Shown one piece after another: positions 16,998 through 26,773 of a DNA stretch of 62,013 bases. Location of the stretch: contig JAFIFE010000023.1 in assembly GCA_020832185.1 (NCBI GenBank), positions 281,301 to 343,313 of the forward strand, in the 5' to 3' direction. How positions within the stretch are numbered: position 1 is the stretch's first letter; each line of letters begins with the position of its first letter. This DNA comes from Alkalibacterium sp. (GTDB taxonomy: Bacteria; Bacillota; Bacilli; Lactobacillales; Carnobacteriaceae_A). Under the pieces are notes generated by a model, which was given only the letters and a program-made list of their open reading frames with translations, had not been told where the DNA came from and ran no database searches. The position numbers and the translations under genes were made by a program.

Positions 16998-18101
16998 ATG
17001 TCAAGTATTAAAGAACACAGGCTTAAATTGTGTCTCTTTTTGACATGTTGCTGCCTTTTTTTGCTTAGCTGTCAAGAGACAGAAGAAGAAGCGAATGGCA
17101 GTGATGAACCCGAAGAGGTTTTACAGATGCTCGATCTCGAGTACGAGTCTTTTCAGAAAATAGTAGGCTGGATCAATGGAGAGACCATACTTATTCATAA
17201 AGGGGATCATCAGGCGCATGGATTGATCTCGCATAATCTGTTTACTGGAGAAACACATTCGATATATGAAGAGCACAGCTATTTCTTAAGTGTAGAAATC
17301 AGTCATACTAATGATTACATCTTATTCCAGGAAGTCTCTGATTCAGGAGTGATCCTGAATATAATTGATCTTGATGGCGAGCTCGCCCATTCTATTCCAA
17401 TCAACTACAGTGGGTATGTGACTTTGGACTGGAATGCTGTCAATCCAGAACTGATTTTTTTATCACACTATGCCTATGATGTTGAAGATGAAACTGAATC
17501 GATCCTGGTCCAAATTTGGAATACGTCTGACAATACCCTGACTGAACGTCCGATTGCCTCACTCTATCCCCGCTGGTACACCTCAAATGTCTATGTTTAT
17601 GTGGATGAATTTGAGGGGCGTCATCTCTATATCGGAGATATCAGAGAAGAGGACAGTGACATGATCATCAGTCGGGAGATTCGAGATTTCTTTTTGCATC
17701 AGGACACGTTTATCGGAGTCGTTCCTTCTGATATCAATGAACATCAAGTCTACCTCTTTCATGAATACCCCTTCCTGGTTGGAGATAATGTGATTGCTGT
17801 GCCTAGAGTAACCATGAACAATGAACCCATGAAGCCTCACATGACACAGTCCAGACGAAATGGAACGATTTTAGGTGTCATAGCTGAAGAAGCTGTTGTA
17901 CTGGAAGACCAGTTAGGTGATTACACTCTCCAAAAGCTTGACTTTGATAATGAAACGACTGAAGACATCATCGATCTGCCTTATGATGCGCCAATTACGT
18001 TGTCTCCAGATGAACGTTATGTTCTGTTCGGCTGGAGATATGAGTACATTATTAACCTGCGCTCAGGTGAAATGAAGTCCTTAATAAATGGCCCGACTTA
18101 A
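16998..18101 (+). CDS. YqgU-like beta-propeller lipoprotein
   Basis: This is a predicted lipoprotein: a basic N-terminus and hydrophobic core end at the lipobox LLSC, followed by an acidic linker. The remaining 330 residues contain repeated strand-rich blades (for example ENYLILF-like and PDERYVLFGW segments) as in the six-bladed YqgU-like family of Bacilli. In Bacillus subtilis yqgU also lies beyond glcK, so position supports the assignment. The frame is open to a GTG at 16989, but AAAGAGGTGA (16983-16992) fits the ATG at 16998. Function is unknown. A small inverted repeat TACTAAT/ATTAGTA lies between glcK and this gene. Confidence 0.75.
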   Translation: MSSIKEHRLKLCLFLTCCCLFLLSCQETEEEANGSDEPEEVLQMLDLEYESFQKIVGWINGETILIHKGDHQAHGLISHNLFTGETHSIYEEHSYFLSVEISHTNDYILFQEVSDSGVILNIIDLDGELAHSIPINYSGYVTLDWNAVNPELIFLSHYAYDVEDETESILVQIWNTSDNTLTERPIASLYPRWYTSNVYVYVDEFEGRHLYIGDIREEDSDMIISREIRDFFLHQDTFIGVVPSDINEHQVYLFHEYPFLVGDNVIAVPRVTMNNEPMKPHMTQSRRNGTILGVIAEEAVVLEDQLGDYTLQKLDFDNETTEDIIDLPYDAPITLSPDERYVLFGWRYEYIINLRSGEMKSLINGPT

Positions 18102-18173
18102 AAATAGACTAGAATTTTTACTCCGTCTACTGTAAACTATTATATGAATAGGGAATAGAGAGGGAGTTTTTTG

Positions 18174-18578
18174 TTGGATACTTGGACAATTGTTACACTT
18201 ATTTTATGGATCGGAATTATTGCCTGGGGAATTTGGGAATTAGTCCAGTTTTTCAGACGCAAGAATGCAGCGACAGCTATCGAGAATGATGAATTCAAGA
18301 AGAACATGCGAAAAGTTCAAATTGTCGATGTAAGAGGGAAAGATGATTTTGATGCAGGTCATATTTTAGGCGCACGTAATATCCCGTATATGCAAATGAA
18401 GCAGCGCTTTGGAGAATTGCGAAAAGATCAGCCCATCTACTTATATGATGACAAGAAAACGATCAGTTATCGCTCTGCATTATTATTGAAAAAGAACGGG
18501 TTCGACGATTTATACGTCTTGAAAGATGGCTACTCTAAATGGGATGGCAAAATCAAACGTAAAAAATCTCTGAACTAA
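18174..18578 (+). CDS. Membrane-anchored rhodanese-like protein without catalytic cysteine
   Basis: One N-terminal membrane helix (residues about 4-24) is followed by a rhodanese domain (about 45-130) with VDVRGKDDFDAGHILGARNIP. The active-site loop of sulphurtransferases, normally CxxGxR, here reads DDKKTISYR: the cysteine is absent, so sulphur transfer is not expected. Similar cysteine-less forms follow glcK in other Lactobacillales. Two in-frame TTG codons stand together; the second (18174) is 7 bases from AGGGAG and is chosen over 18171. The role is unknown, perhaps a protein-binding scaffold. Confidence 0.82.
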   Translation: MDTWTIVTLILWIGIIAWGIWELVQFFRRKNAATAIENDEFKKNMRKVQIVDVRGKDDFDAGHILGARNIPYMQMKQRFGELRKDQPIYLYDDKKTISYRSALLLKKNGFDDLYVLKDGYSKWDGKIKRKKSLN

Positions 18579-18610
18579 AGAGCAGACAGAAAACTTGCAC
18601 GTGCTCTTTT
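18577..18610 (+). terminator. First terminator after the rhodanese gene
   Basis: AAAGAGCA (18577-18584) pairs with TGCTCTTT (18602-18609), followed by a short T run. Confidence 0.55.
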
Positions 18611-18636
18611 AACATGATAATTTATTACTGGTCAAC

Positions 18637-18666
18637 AAGGGAATCGTTTTTGATTTCCTTTTTTTT
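18637..18666 (+). terminator. Second terminator after the rhodanese gene
   Basis: AAGGGAATC pairs with GATTTCCTT, with one wobble, around a six-base loop and is followed by TTTTTT. The tandem arrangement insulates the drug exporter gene. Confidence 0.8.
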
Positions 18667-18716
18667 ATATCAACGAATACATATTTTTATGTAATAAAAA
18701 ATTAAAGGAGATAACA

Positions 18717-20201
18717 GTGGATATCAGACAAACCAAATGGGGACGAAAAGGGGTGCGTCTCCTTACAAGACAGCTTGACAGACGTGATAACAATGAAGTT
18801 CCATACTGGATGGTTTATACTGCCTTATTTGCAGGATCACTCATGGTTATCATGAATCAGACAGCTATTAAAACCGCCCTACCCACAATGATCAGTGATT
18901 TGAATGTGTCGCCTTCAATAGGCCAGTGGACCGTTTCAGGTTACACATTGGTCAAAGGCATCATGGTTCCTATCACTGCATTTGCCATGAATAAGTTTCG
19001 ATCGCGCAATTTATTCATTCTGATGATGATCATTTTCGGTGTCGGCTCATTTATAGCTGGACTGGGATTCCATTTTGTGGTGGTCCTTTTCGGAACGTTA
19101 CTGCAGGGTGTAGGGGCAGGAATGGTTATTCCGCTTATGCAGACGATCATATTGACTGTCTCTCCGCCAGAAAAGCGTGGGAGTGCATTAGGTCTGATGG
19201 GAGTCGTTCTGGGCTTAGGCCCGACGCTTGGACCCGCTATGGGTGGGTGGATCGTCGATACCTTATCCTGGCATTATATATTTTACGGGCTGTTCATAGG
19301 ATCGATTCTGGTCATTCCCATTGCTCTGCTTACCTTGACCGATGTCCTGCCGATGAGCGATCCAACGATTGACTGGGTATCGATCCGTCATTCGCTGATC
19401 GGTTTTGGAGTCCTGCTGTTTGGTCTGTCTCTTATGGGCTCACAAGGTTTTGATTCAATCATCGCGTGGGCATCAGTCATTATCGGGGCACTCTTTATTT
19501 ACTTGTTTATCAAGCGTAATTTAAACAGCCCTGAACCCATGCTGAATGTATCACTTTTTAAAAACAAGACCTTCAGTCTTTCAGTCGTCATCACGATGCT
19601 CGGATTGATGGTCATCACAGGTATCTCAAATGTAATGCCTATGTATATCCAGACAGTACTTGGACGATCCGCAACACTATCCGGGCTGATATTATTACCG
19701 GGGGGGCTATTCAAAGCCTTCATCTCGCCAGTTACCGGACGCATCTATGACCGATATGGCGTATCTAAAATTGCTCCTTTGGGTGGCTTGACACTGTTTA
19801 TCGGGACCGTGCTCCTTGTATTTGTCAGCCAGACGACTCCCATCTGGTACATCGTCGCTATTTATCTTTTGTTATCAATCGGGTTTGGAGTCTTTAATAT
19901 TCCAGTAACAACGGCAGGCATGAATGCACTACCTGATGATCAGATGGGACATGGAACCTCTGCACGACAAACTGTCAGACAAATCGGATCCAGTTTTGCT
20001 ATTACTTTAGTCTTTGCTTCTATGTCGATCGTATCTGCTTTTGTACATTCTCCCACTCTTGAAGGAGCTGAAGCAGGAGGGGCAGCACCAGACCTGACCA
20101 TTGAGGGAATCAGAGGCGGATTCGGGATGGTGGCCGTTCTGGCATTTACCGCATTTATTCTGACATTCTTCCTGAGAGAAAAAACGAAACGGGCGCACTA
20201 A
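18717..20201 (+). CDS. DHA2 family (14-helix) multidrug MFS transporter
   Basis: This is a major facilitator exporter of the EmrB/QacA type. It has 494 residues with about 14 hydrophobic segments and a basic N-terminal cytoplasmic arm of about 30 residues. The antiporter motif C appears as GLGPTLGPAMGG in helix 5, and the loop-8 region contains GRIYDRYG. Such proteins expel lipophilic drugs or metabolites using the proton gradient. The GTG start is preceded by AAAGGAG. It is monocistronic between terminators, with no regulator gene beside it. The substrate cannot be predicted. Confidence 0.9.
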   Translation: MDIRQTKWGRKGVRLLTRQLDRRDNNEVPYWMVYTALFAGSLMVIMNQTAIKTALPTMISDLNVSPSIGQWTVSGYTLVKGIMVPITAFAMNKFRSRNLFILMMIIFGVGSFIAGLGFHFVVVLFGTLLQGVGAGMVIPLMQTIILTVSPPEKRGSALGLMGVVLGLGPTLGPAMGGWIVDTLSWHYIFYGLFIGSILVIPIALLTLTDVLPMSDPTIDWVSIRHSLIGFGVLLFGLSLMGSQGFDSIIAWASVIIGALFIYLFIKRNLNSPEPMLNVSLFKNKTFSLSVVITMLGLMVITGISNVMPMYIQTVLGRSATLSGLILLPGGLFKAFISPVTGRIYDRYGVSKIAPLGGLTLFIGTVLLVFVSQTTPIWYIVAIYLLLSIGFGVFNIPVTTAGMNALPDDQMGHGTSARQTVRQIGSSFAITLVFASMSIVSAFVHSPTLEGAEAGGAAPDLTIEGIRGGFGMVAVLAFTAFILTFFLREKTKRAH

Positions 20202-20268
20202 AAAACTTCAACAATTTAAGGTATGCAGCAGGAACACAACTGCCACCTTACGATTGTTGAAGTTTTTT
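20201..20268. terminator. Bidirectional terminator, exporter and PPDK regulator genes
   Basis: AAAAACTTCAACAAT pairs with ATTGTTGAAGTTTTT, with inner AAGGT/ACCTT and GCAG/CTGC pairs. It lies between two convergent genes. Confidence 0.85.
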
Positions 20269-20272
20269 CAAT

Positions 20273-21082
20273 TTATAAATTTAAGGAATTGATTATAATA
20301 GCCGACGTTTCTTCAATCGATTTAGTTGCTACGTTGATGATCTGGCAGTTCAGTTTTTTGTATATCTCATCAGCATACTGTATTTCTTTTCGAATGCGTT
20401 TTTTGTCAGAGTAAGGCGTGTCAGCTTCCATCCCATACGACAGCATGCGTTCTTTTCGAATGTTTGACAGCATTTCCTCGTCATTCGTTAATCCGACTAT
20501 CTTTTTGGGATCCACTTGCCAAATTTCTTCCGGCAGCTTGGATTCCGGCAAGAGAGGAAGGTTAGCTACTTTGTAATTCTGATTTGCCAGGAATATACTG
20601 AGAGGCGTCTTGGACGTTCGGGAGATACCTAAAATGACAATATCTGCCTCAAGGAACCCTTTGGGATCTTTTCCGTCATCAAAGCGGACGGCAAACTCCA
20701 AAGCCCCGATTCGATCAAAGTACTTTTCATCCAGTTTATGCATAGCTCCGGGTTTATGCGTGGGAAGAACATTGGAGCGCAGTGTCAATTCATTGATAAG
20801 AGGATTGATGATATCAAAACTCGTCAAAGATTCTTTCGTACAGAAATCTTCGATTATTTCCACTAAATCAGGATTAACAAACGTATGAAGAACGATTGCG
20901 TCAGCCTCTTTTGCTTTTTCCAGAATGGTAATGATTTGATCTTCCTGCCTTACAAACGGGAAATTCTTAAGATCGAACGCCGTATCTGGAAATTGTGCCC
21001 TAGCGGCATAAAAGATGTTACTGGCTGTCCCTCCAACCGAATCGGATAACACAAAAATGGTTGCAGCGGATTCTTTCGACAT
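20273..21082 (-). CDS. Pyruvate, phosphate dikinase regulatory protein (DUF299 kinase/phosphorylase)
   Basis: This bifunctional serine/threonine kinase and pyrophosphorylase controls pyruvate phosphate dikinase or PEP synthetase; it is the YqfL homologue. The N-terminal VLSDSVGGTASN signature and the P-loop-like GISRTSKTPLS near residue 150 mark the family. The 269-residue length is normal. AAAGGA fits the ATG at 21082; the frame is open to an earlier start without support. It is divergent from zur. A minus-strand ATGACA/GATATA pair with a 17-base spacer around 21105-21140 could be its promoter. No dikinase gene is in this window. Confidence 0.93.
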   Translation of the reverse strand: MSKESAATIFVLSDSVGGTASNIFYAARAQFPDTAFDLKNFPFVRQEDQIITILEKAKEADAIVLHTFVNPDLVEIIEDFCTKESLTSFDIINPLINELTLRSNVLPTHKPGAMHKLDEKYFDRIGALEFAVRFDDGKDPKGFLEADIVILGISRTSKTPLSIFLANQNYKVANLPLLPESKLPEEIWQVDPKKIVGLTNDEEMLSNIRKERMLSYGMEADTPYSDKKRIRKEIQYADEIYKKLNCQIINVATKSIEETSAIIINSLNL

Positions 21083-21158
21083 ACTGATCAGTCCTTTCAA
21101 ACGATTTTATATCTTAAGTATATAGTAAACTGTCATATATTTGTACCGAAAATGATTC

Positions 21159-21186
21159 TTGAATAATTGTTTTATTGCGTTATACT
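21159..21186 (+). promoter_or_regulatory. zur promoter
   Basis: TTGAAT (21159-21164), a 16-base spacer and TATACT (21181-21186) lie 38 bases before the zur start. The AT-rich flanks could hold a metal-regulator site, but no clear Zur or Fur box was identified. Confidence 0.5.
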
Positions 21187-21223
21187 AGTAAAGAACGATT
21201 TTAAGATAAAGGAAGCGATTCTC

Positions 21224-21646
21224 TTGACAGCTTTTGAACAAGCCGTTAAAACGCTGAAACGTAACGGATATAAGACAACGGGCAAAAGACAGCGTATTTT
21301 GGAAATCCTGTACAACAGGAAAAAATATATGTCTGCCAAAGAAGTGCAGGATCATTTAAAAGAAATGTTTCCTGGTATCAGTCCTGACACGATTTACCGC
21401 AACTTACACACATTTGTAGAACTATCCGTAGTTGAAGAAACTGAATTGAATGGCGAGAAATTATTCAGATCCAGTTGTGATGTACATGGACACCATCATC
21501 ATTTTATCTGTACTGAATGCGGGAAAACACGCGAACTTGAAATGTGTCCATTGGATTTATTTCAGGAACAGCTGCCAGGTTGTGAAGTGACGTCCCATCG
21601 ATTTGAACTGTTTGGAAAATGCGAGGAATGCGCAAAAATCGCCTGA
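21224..21646 (+). CDS. zur: Fur family zinc-responsive repressor Zur
   Basis: This is a Fur-family metal-dependent repressor. The winged helix (YKTTGKRQRILEIL to ISPDTIYRNLHTFVE) is followed by the metal-binding dimer domain with HGHHHHFICTECGK and a second cysteine pair in GKCEECA. Residue pattern and length (140) resemble Bacillus Zur (YqfV) more than PerR or Fur. Zur shuts off zinc uptake and alternative ribosomal protein genes when zinc is ample. The TTG at 21224 follows AAAGGA by about 10 bases. The longer upstream frame has no ribosome-binding site. The metal specificity is inferred. Confidence 0.87.
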   Translation: MTAFEQAVKTLKRNGYKTTGKRQRILEILYNRKKYMSAKEVQDHLKEMFPGISPDTIYRNLHTFVELSVVEETELNGEKLFRSSCDVHGHHHHFICTECGKTRELEMCPLDLFQEQLPGCEVTSHRFELFGKCEECAKIA

Positions 21647-21706
21647 TCATTTTCTATGCTGAATGAGAGTGTTTACATTTTGTCCATAATTAATTTGGAC
21701 ATAGTG

Positions 21707-21735
21707 TTGACGCTCTCTAATTATTTGTATATAAT
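21707..21735 (+). promoter_or_regulatory. Strong rpsU promoter
   Basis: TTGACG (21707-21712), a 17-base spacer and TATAAT (21730-21735): close to the sigma-A consensus, as expected for a ribosomal protein gene. Confidence 0.75.
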
Positions 21736-21741
21736 TAAAAA

Positions 21742-21871
21742 TGAATTGTTTGTATGCAATCTTGCATATTAAATGATTACATCATTTATTGATAGGGAAG
21801 ACCAATTGTGAATAACATTCTATTTATGAACAATCGGAACGCCCTGAACGTACGAGGGGAGGGGAAGAACG
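21742..21871 (+). promoter_or_regulatory. Structured rpsU leader
   Basis: The predicted leader is about 130 nt and contains three hairpins in a row: TATGCAA/TTGCATA (21753-21768), AAATGAT/ATCATTT (21771-21787) and CCAATTGT/ACAATCGG (21802-21837, one mismatch). It ends in a GGGGAGGGGAA ribosome-binding site. Ribosomal protein genes are often self-regulated through such leaders, but no known S21 motif is established here. Confidence 0.4.
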
Positions 21872-22045
21872 TTGACTAAAACAGATATCAAGAAAGGTGA
21901 AAGTCTTGATGATGCTCTTCGTCGTTTCAAACGTTCCGTATCTAAGACGGGCACTTTGAAAGAAGCCCGTAAACGTGAATACTATGACAAGCCGAGTGTT
22001 AAGCGTAGAAAGAAATCTGAGGAAGCACGTAAGCGTAAATTCTAA
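21872..22045 (+). CDS. rpsU: 30S ribosomal protein S21
   Basis: S21 is a small, very basic protein of the 30S platform near the anti-Shine-Dalgarno end of 16S rRNA. The 57-residue product contains the family signature [18 protein letters not shown] and the basic tail [13 protein letters not shown]. It starts at TTG, preceded by a G-rich ribosome-binding site. It is followed after 41 bases by yqeY, the common rpsU-yqeY order. Confidence 0.97.
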   Translation: MTKTDIKKGESLDDALRRFKRSVSKTGTLKEARKREYYDKPSVKRRKKSEEARKRKF

Positions 22046-22086
22046 GGTAGCCCTTATTATTTACACCTCAAACAGAAGGTGATTAT

Positions 22087-22533
22087 ATGTCTCGTCTTGA
22101 TGAGTTAAATCAGGATATGAAAGTTGCGATGAAAGCTAAGGATAAAGAGAAATTATCTACGATTCGCATGTTAAAATCTGCCTTACAGACCGAACAGATC
22201 AATAAGGGAGAAGAATTAACCGAAGAAGATGAATTAACTATTCTTTCTCGCGAGAAAAAACAGCGCGTCGAGTCTTTGAACGAGTTTAAAGCAGCAGGTC
22301 GAGATGATCTGGTGGTAAAACTTGAAAAAGAAATCGAAATCGTTGACACTTATCTGCCGGCTCAATTGAGTGAAGAAGAGGTTCGTGAAATTGTGAAAGA
22401 CACAGTGGAACAGACTCAAGCTTCATCCATGAAAGATATGGGCAAGGTAATGGGTGCATTGATGCCTAAAGTTAAAGGTAAAGCTGACGGCAATCTTGTG
22501 AATTCGATTGTTAAAGAAGAACTAAACAATTAA
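22087..22533 (+). CDS. GatB/YqeY domain-containing protein
   Basis: This 148-residue helical protein belongs to the YqeY family, which shares its fold with the tRNA-binding tail of amidotransferase subunit GatB. The N-terminal helical domain carries MLKSALQTEQINKGEELTEED. The C-terminal half contains the MGKVMGALMPKVKGKADG motif with which GatB contacts tRNA. Its own function is not settled. AGAAGGTG precedes the ATG. Cotranscription with rpsU and a strong terminator after it suggest a link to translation. Confidence 0.93.
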   Translation: MSRLDELNQDMKVAMKAKDKEKLSTIRMLKSALQTEQINKGEELTEEDELTILSREKKQRVESLNEFKAAGRDDLVVKLEKEIEIVDTYLPAQLSEEEVREIVKDTVEQTQASSMKDMGKVMGALMPKVKGKADGNLVNSIVKEELNN

Positions 22534-22540
22534 TACGTTT

Positions 22541-22592
22541 GATCCGCAGGAATCCAGATATCATGTCTGGTTCCCTGCGGATTTTTCTTTTT
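22541..22592 (+). terminator. Terminator of the rpsU-yqeY operon
   Basis: ATCCGCAGGAA pairs with TTCCCTGCGGAT, with an inner CCAGA/TCTGG stem, followed by a T-rich tail. Confidence 0.85.
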
Positions 22593-22751
22593 ATCAAAAC
22601 AGTCCTGGTGAGCTGTCAGGCCTACATAAATGTGTCAATCCGAATCAATCAGACTTATTTAAGTTGACCGTTTTTCATTAAACCTCCTGTATAGGGATCA
22701 GGCGTTACGGATAAACCATTTGGCACTAGAGTTTCCAGTACCTTATATGGA

Positions 22752-22787
22752 GATTCAGTTAAATTTGTGCTATGATTTAACTGAATC
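22752..22787 (+). promoter_or_regulatory. phoH operon promoter inside a 13-base inverted repeat
   Basis: An extended -10 box, TGCTATGAT (22768-22776), lies within a perfect 13-base inverted repeat, GATTCAGTTAAAT (22752-22764)/ATTTAACTGAATC (22775-22787), loop 10. No T run follows, so it is not a terminator. It reads as an operator over the promoter, or a hairpin at the transcript start. The regulator is unknown. Confidence 0.5.
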
Positions 22788-22815
22788 ACTTTAAGAAAAA
22801 GGAGATGTCACCTGG

Positions 22816-23784
22816 TTGACTGAATTTACTGAAAAAAAACGAATTGAGCTGGAAGACTCGCAGCGCGTGTTCTCCCTATTTGGACCCCAAAATAGTTACC
22901 TCACCCTAATTGAAGAAGAAATGAATGTAGCCATCAATAGTCGAGGCTCTCAACTTGAAATCGAAGGGGATCCTGAGACTATCCGACTGATTGAAACATT
23001 ATTTAATCAGTTACTAACTTTAGATGATAAAGGAATCAAAATAAAAAAAGCAGATATCATGACTGCTGTTCGAATGGCGAAACAAGGGAAACTGTCTCAG
23101 TTTGTGCGAATGTACGAAGAGGAAATTACTAGAGACAAAGAAAATAAGGCCATACGTGTAAAAAATGTCGGACAGCGTAATTATGTAGAAGCTATTAAGA
23201 AAAATGATATCGTCTTTGGTGTCGGTCCGGCAGGGACAGGTAAAACGTTTGTTGCTGTAGCAATGGCAGTTGCCAGCATGCGCAGAGGAGAAATCAAGCG
23301 AATCATCCTGACGCGTCCAGCTGTAGAAGCGGGTGAAAGCCTTGGCTTCCTTCCTGGAGACCTTAAGGAAAAAGTAGACCCGTATTTGAGGCCTTTATAT
23401 GATGCGTTATACACTATATTTGGTACAGAACATACGAACCGTCTGATTGAAAGAGAGACTATTGAAATTGCTCCTCTTGCATACATGAGAGGAAGAACTC
23501 TCGATGATGCCTTTATTATTCTTGATGAAGCACAAAATACGACCGTCCAGCAGATGAAGATGTTTCTGACCCGTTTAGGATTCGGATCAAAAATGGTCAT
23601 CAACGGCGACATTACTCAAGTCGATTTACCCAAACGCACCACAAGCGGACTTATACATGCGGAACGTGTTTTGACTGAAGTCAAAGGGATCGCACATATT
23701 AAATTTGAAGCTGAAGATGTGGTCAGACACCCACTAGTCGCGAAAGTGATTCGTGCATATGAAAATGAAACGGATAGTGATTAA
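22816..23784 (+). CDS. PhoH family ATPase
   Basis: This is a cytoplasmic P-loop ATPase of the PhoH/YbeZ group, which works with YbeY and rRNA-processing factors. The N-terminal small domain (1-120) precedes Walker A GPAGTGKTFVA (about residues 138-148), Walker B FIILDEAQN and the sensor NGDITQVDLP. Length is 322. The TTG start lies 9 bases after AAAGGAGATG. It heads the phoH-ybeY-dgkA-cdd-era-recO operon, whose genes touch or overlap. The phosphate-starvation name comes from Escherichia coli and need not apply. Confidence 0.94.
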   Translation: MTEFTEKKRIELEDSQRVFSLFGPQNSYLTLIEEEMNVAINSRGSQLEIEGDPETIRLIETLFNQLLTLDDKGIKIKKADIMTAVRMAKQGKLSQFVRMYEEEITRDKENKAIRVKNVGQRNYVEAIKKNDIVFGVGPAGTGKTFVAVAMAVASMRRGEIKRIILTRPAVEAGESLGFLPGDLKEKVDPYLRPLYDALYTIFGTEHTNRLIERETIEIAPLAYMRGRTLDDAFIILDEAQNTTVQQMKMFLTRLGFGSKMVINGDITQVDLPKRTTSGLIHAERVLTEVKGIAHIKFEAEDVVRHPLVAKVIRAYENETDSD

Positions 23785-23785
23785 T

Positions 23786-24242
23786 ATGGAAACCATTATT
23801 TATGATGAAACAGACAAAATAACTGAAGACATGGTCGAATGGATGGAAGACCTGCTGAATGTGGCGGCTGATAAATTAAATGTCACAAAAAAAGCGGAAG
23901 TCTCCATTACTGTAGTCTCCAATGAAAAAATAAGAGAAATAAATAAAGAATACCGTGAAAAAGATCAAGTGACAGACGTGATCAGTTTTGCCATAGAAGA
24001 TGACGAAGAGGATTTGTTTAAAGAATTCGATATGGACGGTATAACGATCCCCAGAGACCTTGGTGATATCTTTATTTCTTATGACAAAGCAGTTGAGCAG
24101 GCAAATGAATTTGGACATTCGGTGGAGCGGGAGCTGGGCTTTTTAATGGTTCATGGCTTTCTGCACTTGAATGGGTATGATCATATGACTGCAGAAGATG
24201 AAAAGATCATGTTTTCATTACAAGAGGAGATTTTGAAGGAAT

Positions 24243-24259
<17 letters not shown>
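23786..24259 (+). CDS. ybeY: rRNA maturation endoribonuclease YbeY
   Basis: YbeY is a zinc metallo-endoribonuclease for 16S rRNA 3'-end maturation and ribosome quality control. The zinc and catalytic motif HGFLHLNGYDH is complete near the C-terminus, and the core VISFAIEDD block is normal. The product has 157 residues with the ATG at 23786, one base past the phoH stop. In-frame starts inside phoH are less likely, because family members begin close to the ETIIYDETD segment. Translational coupling to phoH is probable. Confidence 0.93.
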
Positions 24260-25970
<1,711 letters not shown>

Positions 25971-25996
25971 ACTGTACGATTAGAGAAGGTGACTGA

Positions 25997-26773
25997 GTGT
26001 CTCAGTTAGAAGAAATCGAAGGACTTGTTTTATCCGTCAGAAAACACCGTGAGAGAGATTATCTGGTCAAATTATTTACACGTGAGTATGGGAAACTGAT
26101 GTTTTTTGTTCGCGGAACCAAAAATCCGAATTTCAAACTCAGATCGGTGATCCAGCCCTTTACACAGGCGACTTTTATTGGAGATATTAGAAAAGAAGGG
26201 TTAAGTTTCATCAGAGATGCCAAAAATGTGGAAATCTATACGTCTATCCAGACTGATATTTTCAAAACGGCCTACTCCACTTACATCGTTCAGCTGGCAG
26301 ATGCTGCCCTGGAAGACCGTAAGCCAGACCCCACCTTATATCACCAGCTTGTACTAGGACTTGAAGCCATCAATGCGGATAGAGATCCTGAGATCATCAT
26401 GGCTATTTTTGAAGTTCGTTTTCTTCATTATTTTGGAGTCATGCCTGAGTTTAGAGGCTGTGTATTTTGCGGGAAAACAGAAGGGCCGTTTGATTATTCC
26501 AGTAAACATCACGGACTGCTTTGTCCAGCCCATTTTCATGAAGACGAACGCAGGCTGCATGCATCTGCGAAGGCGATGCATTTTATTCGTCTCTTTTCAG
26601 TCCTGTCTTTTGATAAGATCAATACCATTTCTTTAAAAAAGGAAACAAAACGCGATATTCGCTATGTCATCGATCAGCTTTATGATGAACTAGTGGGTCT
26701 GAATTTAAAAAGCAAACGATTTATCAATCAAATGCATCAATGGGATTCTGTATTGAAGCGTAAGGACGATTAA
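25997..26773 (+). CDS. recO: DNA repair protein RecO
   Basis: RecO loads RecA on single-stranded DNA and anneals strands in recombinational repair. The N-terminal OB fold (residues 1-80) includes LVLSVRKHRERDYLVKLF. A helical C-terminal domain carries the zinc-binding CVFCGK...LCPAH block near residues 155-180. Length is 258. The GTG start is supported by GAAGGTGA. It follows era by 26 bases, as in most Bacilli. Confidence 0.94.
   Translation: MSQLEEIEGLVLSVRKHRERDYLVKLFTREYGKLMFFVRGTKNPNFKLRSVIQPFTQATFIGDIRKEGLSFIRDAKNVEIYTSIQTDIFKTAYSTYIVQLADAALEDRKPDPTLYHQLVLGLEAINADRDPEIIMAIFEVRFLHYFGVMPEFRGCVFCGKTEGPFDYSSKHHGLLCPAHFHEDERRLHASAKAMHFIRLFSVLSFDKINTISLKKETKRDIRYVIDQLYDELVGLNLKSKRFINQMHQWDSVLKRKDD

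Noticed and set aside
20223-20414. 63-codon frame across the terminator and the 3' end of the PPDK regulator
   Set aside because: It crosses a strong terminator and overlaps the antisense gene; no start signal.
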